A stretch of 40,015 bases of DNA from an uncultured Bacteroidota bacterium (GTDB lineage: Bacteria; Bacteroidota; Bacteroidia; NS11-12g; UBA9320), in contig CAJXIQ010000005.1 in assembly GCA_913054375.1 (NCBI GenBank), forward strand, positions 1 to 40,015, written 5' to 3'. The notes beneath the pieces are model-generated. The model did no database searches, was not told where the DNA came from, and was given only the letters and a program-made list of their open reading frames with translations. Both the position numbers and the translations under genes were made by a program. Each line of letters starts with the position of its first letter. Within the stretch, counting starts at the first letter, position 1. This document shows, in pieces, positions 1 to 6,488 of this stretch.

Positions 1-1
1 A

Positions 2-430
2 TGGTCTGAAGTACTAGACGGTGTAAATCCAGATATGCCTTTCCCGAAAGTACCTGTTTTTGATTTGGTACAGGTAGAAAGTAAGTCTTGGTCTGGTCCA
101 AGAATATATGCAGCTACACACGGTATGGGTATATGGGAGAGCAAATCTTTGCTTTCAAGTGTGAAGAAAGACCAAAAACAAGATCAGGAAGGGGCTAAGC
201 TGAAAGCATATCCAAATCCTGCCAATAGCTACATAAATATCAGTACTTCTATAAAAGGTAAGTACACATTAACAGTATATGACCTGAAAGGAACAGTACT
301 ATTTAGTGAAAACGGTAGCAATGACGGCGAACTCAACCTTAATACCTCAGAATTTGCGAATGGTAACTATTTTGTGGAGGTAATAGGACAAAACGAGAAA
401 GCTGTTTCTAAAATAATTGTGCAGCACTAA
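2..430 (+). CDS. C-terminal part of a T9SS-secreted protein (5' truncated by window)
   Basis: The reading frame is open from base 2, so the ATG at 35 is internal and the true start lies upstream of the window. The visible 142 residues begin with a segment (YAATHGMGIWES) like the last blade of BNR/sortilin-type propellers. After a charged linker (KKDQKQDQEG) comes a typical T9SS type A sorting domain: YPNPANSYINIS, then YDLKGTVLF, then FANGNYFVEV, ending KIIVQH. Such domains send a Sec-exported protein through the T9SS to the cell surface, where the domain is usually removed. The catalytic or binding part is not visible, so the function of the cargo cannot be named. An intrinsic terminator follows the stop codon. 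Confidence 0.85.
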   Translation, partial: WSEVLDGVNPDMPFPKVPVFDLVQVESKSWSGPRIYAATHGMGIWESKSLLSSVKKDQKQDQEGAKLKAYPNPANSYINISTSIKGKYTLTVYDLKGTVLFSENGSNDGELNLNTSEFANGNYFVEVIGQNEKAVSKIIVQH

Positions 431-453
431 TCCGTTGCAAAGCATACCAAAGT

Positions 454-488
454 AAGCCTCTTGTTAGACTAGCAAGAGGCTTTTTTTA
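454..488 (+). terminator. Rho-independent terminator after the T9SS cargo gene
   Basis: A perfect 10-bp stem (AAGCCTCTTG paired with CAAGAGGCTT) with a 9-nt loop is followed directly by a run of seven T (481-487). It ends 3 nt before the ATG of the next gene. Confidence 0.9.
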
Positions 489-490
489 TA

Positions 491-1177
491 ATGAATTCTA
501 ACCTGATTAAAAAACTCGCTTCCTACCTGTGGGATATCCCAATAGAGCGCTGCTCATCACCGCAAAACGACTACCTAGAAGTAGTTTGGTGCAATGGCCG
601 TAAGATGCTCAATACCAAAGAGGCTAACTTCTCTTTTGGTAATGGTTACAAGGTTTTTGCTATGGCTATGAAGCACATAAAAGAGCCTATTCGGCAGGCA
701 AATAATGTATTAATACTTGGGTTTGGTTGCGGCAGCATACTCCACCTCCTTGAAAAGAAATATACTTATAACAGAACCTTAGTAGGTGTAGAATATGACA
801 CTGATATTATTCGCTTATACAAAGAACACTTTGCAACAGATTACCACTCAAATCCACAACTTCATGTACAAGACGCTGCCAAGTTTATGGAGAGTAATGA
901 TGCCTCTTTTGATATTGTGTTCATCGACCTTTTTTGTGAGCTAGAAAACTCTTGGCTACTAGAATCTCAAGATTTTCTAACGCATCTGAAAAACGCGTGC
1001 TCAGCAAACGGAATTCTTGTATTTAACACAACAACAACAAATACTGTGGGTGAAAATATCGTGTTTAACCTTCAAAAATGGCTTACTACTCACTTTAAAA
1101 CAGTATCCAAAATACCTTTTCAAGAATTCAATCAAATACTGATTGCACAGAAGCCTCACGAAAAACCTAACGTTTAA
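491..1177 (+). CDS. Spermidine-synthase-like SAM-dependent methyltransferase
   Basis: The 228-residue protein has a class I Rossmann methyltransferase fold of the spermidine-synthase-like type. The SAM-binding glycine motif is LILGFGCGS (about 74-82), an acidic residue ends strand 2 (GVEYD, about 99-103), VQDAAKF (about 126-132) follows, and the strand-4 motif is DIVFIDLF (141-148). The N-terminal 60 residues resemble the small beta domain of polyamine synthase homologues (YLEVVWCNGRKMLN). It is shorter than true spermidine synthases (about 280 aa) and has no polyamine gene next to it, so the substrate is unknown. The ATG at 491 is preferred because the segment between it and the next Met (603) looks like conserved family sequence. 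It follows a terminator by only a few bases, so it needs its own promoter or read-through. Confidence 0.75.
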   Translation: MNSNLIKKLASYLWDIPIERCSSPQNDYLEVVWCNGRKMLNTKEANFSFGNGYKVFAMAMKHIKEPIRQANNVLILGFGCGSILHLLEKKYTYNRTLVGVEYDTDIIRLYKEHFATDYHSNPQLHVQDAAKFMESNDASFDIVFIDLFCELENSWLLESQDFLTHLKNACSANGILVFNTTTTNTVGENIVFNLQKWLTTHFKTVSKIPFQEFNQILIAQKPHEKPNV

Positions 1178-1277
1178 GAGTATTAATGTAAAGTGGCAAT
1201 AGTCTCCCGAAACAAGAATAGTTGATTTTTAGTCTCATTAGTTCTTTGTATGTCTCAACACAACAATAGATTTTTCT

Positions 1278-2009
1278 TCACTTCTGAATCACAGTACCGG
1301 TACTTGTCTGCTCATTTATAATTTGGTACGCCGTAGCATTTCCGAATTGCTCAATATTACCCGCGTTATATATATTCAAGTAATAGCCTGATAACGCGTT
1401 TATTTTGCTGTTTAAAGGACTATGACTATCCAAGAGTACATCGCTAGCATATAGCTCCTTGGCATCCAAATCGGACACCTCTTCTATGGATCCCTTTAAC
1501 ACATTTACTCTACCTCTTAATGCAGTAGATGCAGAATTGCGAGACTGTACATATACTTCATTACCACTTACCAAGAGGTCTATACCCGAAAGAGCGTTAT
1601 GAAATACTTCCAACCTGTCTATGGCCAAAGTATCCATGCACCTTACTTCTGCAATAGACTCTACACTAAGGCGATTCAACTGAGATAGATACACATCTAC
1701 TTCTAGCGTATAATCAAAAGAACGCAGAAAATTACATGTATTATTACTGGTTAATCTAAGCTCGCCATCCTGAACGACAGCCCCTAAATCTCCTAGTAAA
1801 TTTTCCGGGCCACGAAATATCAATTTACCTGCTTGTGTTGCGTCTTGAATTAAGCGCACTTTTATTCTGTCCTCTACGAATAGCAAATTGAAATATGCAT
1901 CTACGTTTCTTTCTATCTCTACCTCGTCACCTAATGACTTTAGGCACCTATTGTTATCCCCGCAGCCAAAGCCAATGCACAATATCGTTAGGTATACAAA
2001 CTTCTTCAT
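1278..2009 (-). CDS. DUF2807 (GIN domain) exported protein, possible lipoprotein
   Basis: The 243-residue protein has an N-terminal hydrophobic export signal (KKFVYLTILCIGFGCGD). Cys16 could be lipidated, but the residues before it (G-F-G) are a poor lipobox. The rest matches the putative auto-transporter adhesin head GIN domain (DUF2807). It is a repetitive beta-solenoid-like chain with a start like VDAYFNLLFVEDRIKVRLIQ, a middle segment EVDVYLSQLNRLSVESIAEV, and repeated short strands to the end. This family is common in Bacteroidota and its function is not established. The start codon overlaps the stop of the upstream barrel gene (ATGA), so the two are translationally coupled. It is the last gene of the long minus-strand run. 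Confidence 0.75.
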   Translation of the reverse strand: MKKFVYLTILCIGFGCGDNNRCLKSLGDEVEIERNVDAYFNLLFVEDRIKVRLIQDATQAGKLIFRGPENLLGDLGAVVQDGELRLTSNNTCNFLRSFDYTLEVDVYLSQLNRLSVESIAEVRCMDTLAIDRLEVFHNALSGIDLLVSGNEVYVQSRNSASTALRGRVNVLKGSIEEVSDLDAKELYASDVLLDSHSPLNSKINALSGYYLNIYNAGNIEQFGNATAYQIINEQTSTGTVIQK

Positions 2010-3067
2010 AACGTATACCCTAAACCCATTTCAAAAAAATCAGCGACACCTCTGTGAAACCTTAATGTACCTTGCGCCGACAGGTGAGGAGTCACTCTAT
2101 ATACCAATCCCATACGCTGACTCAATGCATTTTTGAGCACGGCAGGTTTGTATATATACGCTCCCAATTCTGCTATCACATCTACTTTACCAAATGACCA
2201 TTGGAATCCTCCGGCAATAGCAACTTCACTTTTTTGCAAGAAAGTAATTGAGTCTAATGGATAAAATGGGTCTTCTGAGTACTTGTAGGTCTTATCGGCT
2301 GTATAATCTATACCCATTCGTAGTGCTCTCACCTCAGATAAATTATACAATGCACGCACCTGAATACCAAAATTGTAAAAATCTTGTGGTGCTGCAAAGT
2401 TTCGTTGCTTTCTTCCATAGATAAGTGTTCCTCTATACACCCATTTAGAAAGTTCGTCATCGCGTTCTTCCATCGGCTCTTCTTCTCCTACTCCTAAACC
2501 GTACCGCACCGTCAAACTTGGAATATTGTAGCCTAAATTAGGTACTCTAAAAGCTGCATTAGAGTAATGTGTGATACTTAAACCTAGTTCTAAATAGTCT
2601 TTTTTGGGGAGATCAAAATGTCCCAATAAACCAAATTGCATGGCCCCATTGAGGTTACTCCCAATAGCCTGGTTTCGCCTATTTTCATAGGGATCAAATT
2701 TTTCTGTAAGATACGATAAACCTGCTCCCATTCTAAACCGTACGTCTACTTTTTCTGTAAGGAGAATGCCAAATTTCATATGGGACATTCCCCCAAAAGC
2801 ATGGCCTGTAATGGCATTTCCAAAGTTGTAATACAGGGCTCCAAAGCCAATGGTTGGTTTTCTATAATGGCTACCCCAACCGGTATTGGTACGGTCCAAC
2901 TCGTAGGATACATCGACACCCCAATTGTGAGCAGCTAGGTTTTTTATATCAGCCCGATGAGCTAAAAGAAAACCTGGCGTAGTAGTAACGCTTAGGTATT
3001 TTTGGTTTTGTGCTTCAGAAGCAAACAGGAGCATTAAGCACGATATAATCAGCACGGCTCTGTTCAT
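2006..3067 (-). CDS. PagL-like acyloxyacyl hydrolase / outer-membrane beta-barrel
   Basis: The 353-residue protein has a signal peptide (about 1-19, cleaved near SEAQ) and alternating beta-barrel strands. The segment YLTEKFDPYENRRNQAIGSN followed by ITHYSNAAFRVPNLGYN resembles the lipid A 3-O-deacylase PagL family. The His-x-Ser pair of that active site is H167/S169. In the PagL family as I know it, a Glu twelve residues after the Ser completes the triad; here that residue is Asn181. The C-terminal half (about 200-353) is an additional barrel portion, making the protein about twice the size of proteobacterial PagL, which fits Bacteroidota members of the family. The predicted location is the outer membrane. 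It begins at the base next to the gldG stop codon and overlaps the DUF2807 gene by 4 nt, so it is part of the gld operon. Enzymatic activity is uncertain. Confidence 0.72.
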   Translation of the reverse strand: MNRAVLIISCLMLLFASEAQNQKYLSVTTTPGFLLAHRADIKNLAAHNWGVDVSYELDRTNTGWGSHYRKPTIGFGALYYNFGNAITGHAFGGMSHMKFGILLTEKVDVRFRMGAGLSYLTEKFDPYENRRNQAIGSNLNGAMQFGLLGHFDLPKKDYLELGLSITHYSNAAFRVPNLGYNIPSLTVRYGLGVGEEEPMEERDDELSKWVYRGTLIYGRKQRNFAAPQDFYNFGIQVRALYNLSEVRALRMGIDYTADKTYKYSEDPFYPLDSITFLQKSEVAIAGGFQWSFGKVDVIAELGAYIYKPAVLKNALSQRMGLVYRVTPHLSAQGTLRFHRGVADFFEMGLGYTL

Positions 3068-4849
3068 TTATTTCCATCTTCTACGTCTATACCACGCATT
3101 AAATAAGCCAAATAAAACTACGCATAATATAGGGATAACCATATTGATCGATTGCCAAAAAAATCGTTCACTCTTTACCTTGTTTTTATTCAAAAGCCTC
3201 AAGATAACCTCCTTACTTCGTACTTCTATCAAGTTCGTCTCATCACACAAATAATCGACACAATTCAAAAAGAATTTGCTATTTGCAAACTCTATTGGTG
3301 TGCCAAATTGCTTGGACCCAAATCTGTCGTATCCCAACGGATATACTTGACCATCCTTGGTCACTTGATTTCGAATCAAATCTCCATCGCCGATAACGAT
3401 CATCGCATTATTTTTCACTCCTTCTTTGTATGGGATATCAAAAGCACGCTTCACTCCTTCTCGGTACCTAAATGGACTAGTAAACTCCCCGTCCACAAGA
3501 ATTGCAGTGATGTTATTCCCCTTAGAAAAGTTGGCTTTATTCGCCTTTCTATCAAGATCACGCAAGGATATGAACACAGGGTTTGCGGCTATTCTTGAGT
3601 TAATAGAAGAGCGTAATAGCACCGTTTTGTTGAGTACAGATTTAGCAGTAGTGTCTAACGTACTAACATATCTACCCCAAACATTTTCAAGGTTCTTGCT
3701 TACTGGATTGTCATCTAAAGAACTAAACAACGGATAATACATCCAAGGATAGAAATCGGGTCTATTTGTCTGTTGGTTTATAGCTGGAATACCGTGACAC
3801 TGTATATCTTGAACCAAGGTGTTCTGCAACTTTACCCCGTAGTGGAACAACAGGTCTTCTAAATTATGGTCGTGGTTACTTGTAGATACTTCACCGTATT
3901 TGGCTACGGAATCTGTTTCAGCAACAAGATTTTCGACCAAGAAAATAACCTTCCCCCCGTTCATAATGTACTGATCTAGAACAAATTTTTCTGGTTCTGT
4001 AAACGCTACTCTTGGCTTTGCAACGATAACACCACTGTATTCTTGAAGTCTCTTTATCAAACCTTCAACCAAGACACTAAAAACCGGCTTGTCCGAGTTT
4101 TCTACTACATCCTTTGCAAAGATCTTGTAGCAATTACTATCTGTCAGGTTTAGATTAATTCTCTCTATCTCATAAAACTCTCCAAGGGTTGATGCAATAT
4201 CTGCAGTTTCTAGATCTGTTAGTTCCCCATGTCCGGCAGTAAAGGCAAGTTTCAATTCTTTGCCTGCCAGCCCCTTTCGCAATGCCGTTCCTATCTCGTA
4301 CTCCAATAATTCTATGGAGCTATTTATCTCTACCTCTAGCGGTTTGCCAAACTCTCTTTTCAACAAGTTCAGCGGATATTCAGTGCCTTTATAGTAGACG
4401 ACTCCAGCAGGTATAATAAACTTATCTGTTGGCGCCTCGTCTGGTTTAGCCTCCGGCCGTTCTATTTTTAAGCCTTTGGCATATAGCTCTTGTAATATTG
4501 CCTCCTTCTCTTTGAGCTCTTTATCTTCAAGTACATCTTCAAACTTAAATTTGATTTTTCCACCAGAAGCATATTTAAACTCATTCAGCATATCCCGACT
4601 GGCTGATTGCAGCCGTTTATATTCCAACGGCAACTCGCCGTCTAGAAACAAGGTTATGTATGCTTCATCATCTAGCTTATCTATCAAGTTTTTTGTTGAC
4701 TGCGATAATGTAAATCGTTTTTCTTTGGTAAGGTCAAATCGCTGATAAAACTGCGACGCAAGCACATTGAGGATCAAAATAGCTGCACCTAGCAATACAG
4801 CTCTCTTGAGTATGGACTTGTTGGCAAATAGATTGTTGAATTTTACCAT
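3068..4849 (-). CDS. gldG: Gliding-associated ABC transporter auxiliary protein GldG
   Basis: The 593-residue protein has the GldG layout. A short cytosolic N-terminus is followed by a TM helix (about 14-34) and a long extracytoplasmic region with the ABC-transporter auxiliary domain (LTKEKRFTLSQST near 40-52, then AFTAGHGELTD near 200). A C-terminal TM helix (about 568-586) is followed by a basic tail (YRRRRWK). GldG is thought to work with the permease GldF and the ATPase GldA. In Flavobacterium johnsoniae the three are needed for gliding, though the substrate is unknown and some gliding relatives lack them. The start overlaps the end of gldF by 7 nt. The related NosY/Gld-type auxiliary family is broad, so the label rests on length, topology and the gldF/gldA partners. 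Confidence 0.88.
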   Translation of the reverse strand: MVKFNNLFANKSILKRAVLLGAAILILNVLASQFYQRFDLTKEKRFTLSQSTKNLIDKLDDEAYITLFLDGELPLEYKRLQSASRDMLNEFKYASGGKIKFKFEDVLEDKELKEKEAILQELYAKGLKIERPEAKPDEAPTDKFIIPAGVVYYKGTEYPLNLLKREFGKPLEVEINSSIELLEYEIGTALRKGLAGKELKLAFTAGHGELTDLETADIASTLGEFYEIERINLNLTDSNCYKIFAKDVVENSDKPVFSVLVEGLIKRLQEYSGVIVAKPRVAFTEPEKFVLDQYIMNGGKVIFLVENLVAETDSVAKYGEVSTSNHDHNLEDLLFHYGVKLQNTLVQDIQCHGIPAINQQTNRPDFYPWMYYPLFSSLDDNPVSKNLENVWGRYVSTLDTTAKSVLNKTVLLRSSINSRIAANPVFISLRDLDRKANKANFSKGNNITAILVDGEFTSPFRYREGVKRAFDIPYKEGVKNNAMIVIGDGDLIRNQVTKDGQVYPLGYDRFGSKQFGTPIEFANSKFFLNCVDYLCDETNLIEVRSKEVILRLLNKNKVKSERFFWQSINMVIPILCVVLFGLFNAWYRRRRWK

Positions 4850-5571
4850 TTTCTACTGCCTAGTACAATGTACGTTAAACCTAAAAAAACACTCACTAGC
4901 GAACCAAAGTACACCACGTCTCTTGTATCTACTACTCCTCTACTAATGGAGTCATAATGCAACTGGATACCAAGTGACTGTATGAAACTATCCCATGACC
5001 CAAATAATGCCAAACTGCTAAGCTGCTGAAAGCCTACATAAATAAAAAAGCATAAGAACATACTAAGTACAAATGCCACGATCTGATTTGGAGTAACTGC
5101 AGAAGCAAAAACACCTATAGCACAATAGGAAGCACCCAATAGAACTAAGCCTATATAGGAACCCCAAGTCGCACCCACGTCTATATTGCCTTTAGGTAAG
5201 CCCAATTGATATACCGAATAAAAATAAAGCAGTGTTGGCAATATGGCAAAAATCACTAAAACCGTTGCCGCCAAGAATTTTCCCATTATTATTTGAAAAT
5301 CTGTGATTGGTTTTGTGCTTAATATTTCAAATGTCCCTTGCTTGATCTCCTCAGAGAATGATCGCATCGTTATTGCAGATATTAAAAATATAAATATCCA
5401 TGGTGCAATAAAAAACAAAATATCCAAATTAGAATGCCCTTGAGAAAGGACATTGCCATCTGCAAATACCCAGGTGAATAACCCATTTATTAACAGAAAT
5501 ACGATAATAACAACGTATGCTATTAACGAACTCAAGAAACTCCTTATCTCTTTTTTAAAGATGCTATACAT
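4843..5571 (-). CDS. gldF: Gliding-associated ABC transporter permease GldF
   Basis: The 242-residue integral membrane protein has about six hydrophobic helices, starting MYSIFKKEIRSFLSSLIAYV. It has the typical ABC-2 permease segment between helices 2 and 3 (MRSFSEEIKQGTFEILSTKP, about 68-87), the coupling region expected to contact the ATPase. The length matches known GldF proteins. It overlaps gldA by 8 nt and gldG by 7 nt, so the three are almost certainly made from one mRNA and assemble as one inner-membrane transporter. Confidence 0.9.
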   Translation of the reverse strand: MYSIFKKEIRSFLSSLIAYVVIIVFLLINGLFTWVFADGNVLSQGHSNLDILFFIAPWIFIFLISAITMRSFSEEIKQGTFEILSTKPITDFQIIMGKFLAATVLVIFAILPTLLYFYSVYQLGLPKGNIDVGATWGSYIGLVLLGASYCAIGVFASAVTPNQIVAFVLSMFLCFFIYVGFQQLSSLALFGSWDSFIQSLGIQLHYDSISRGVVDTRDVVYFGSLVSVFLGLTYIVLGSRKW

Positions 5572-6478
5572 TATTTGTCAACTGCTGAAATACAGACTCT
5601 AAAGTCTCTTCTATCTCTCTTTGTTCTATAATAACTGTCTCTGCATCTACTGCAAACTGGAATAATACAGACGCTAAATCTGTATCCTTCCCTCCTGTGA
5701 CAGTAAATCCATTACTCTCTTCTTGAACGACTTTTTCTATCCCTATGAGTTTGGCCAAGTCATGTTTATTGACGGCATCTCTAAATCGTATTAACACTTT
5801 TTTTAAACCTGCAGACATTTCTTTTTTGACATTAACAACACTATCGTCTGCTACGATATGGCCCCTATTAATGATAACTACTCTGGTGCACATAGCCTCT
5901 ACCTCTTGCATAATATGTGTGGAGAGTAGAATAGTTTTGTCTTTGCTAAGACTAGCAATTAGTCGTCTTATTTCTCCCATTTGATTAGGATCTAGACCGT
6001 TGGTAGGCTCATCTAATATTAGCACATCAGGATCGTTTAACAGTGCCTGAGCCAAACCTACTCTCTGTCTGTACCCTTTTGATAGTTGACCTATTTTTTT
6101 TGCACGCTCTAAGGTTAATCCTGTCTTTAGTATTACACGTTCTATCTCTTTCTTTGCATTTTTTAATTGATAAATATCTGCATTGAACTGTAGATACTCC
6201 ACTATATACATATCGTCATACAACGGATTTAATTCGGGCAAATAACCAATTTTGCGTTTTACATTTAATGGATCTGTAGTCACATCTATACCCATTACCT
6301 TGGCGGTTCCGCTGGTCTGCGGTATATATCCACTCAATATTTTCATTGTGGTGCTCTTACCTGCACCGTTTGGGCCCAAGAATCCAACCACTTCACCAGC
6401 TTCTATGCTAAATGAAATATTGTCAATGGCTTTTTGATTGCCATATACTTTGGTAAGATTAATGATTTCTATCGACAT
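5564..6478 (-). CDS. gldA: Gliding-associated ABC transporter ATP-binding protein GldA
   Basis: The 304-residue ABC ATPase has all nucleotide-binding motifs: Walker A GPNGAGKST (35-43), signature LSKGYRQRV (132-140), Walker B VLILDEP (152-158), D-loop GLDP and H-loop His188 (STHIMQE). The C-terminal 80 residues form the extra domain seen in GldA/NatA-type exporter ATPases. It supplies energy to the GldF/GldG transporter encoded directly downstream. It starts 10 nt after the stop of the large T9SS protein gene, which suggests co-transcription. In F. johnsoniae, as I recall, gldA is not next to gldFG, so the contiguous gldA-F-G order here helps confirm the assignment. Confidence 0.9.
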   Translation of the reverse strand: MSIEIINLTKVYGNQKAIDNISFSIEAGEVVGFLGPNGAGKSTTMKILSGYIPQTSGTAKVMGIDVTTDPLNVKRKIGYLPELNPLYDDMYIVEYLQFNADIYQLKNAKKEIERVILKTGLTLERAKKIGQLSKGYRQRVGLAQALLNDPDVLILDEPTNGLDPNQMGEIRRLIASLSKDKTILLSTHIMQEVEAMCTRVVIINRGHIVADDSVVNVKKEMSAGLKKVLIRFRDAVNKHDLAKLIGIEKVVQEESNGFTVTGGKDTDLASVLFQFAVDAETVIIEQREIEETLESVFQQLTNNV

Positions 6479-6488
6479 TCTCGTTTAC

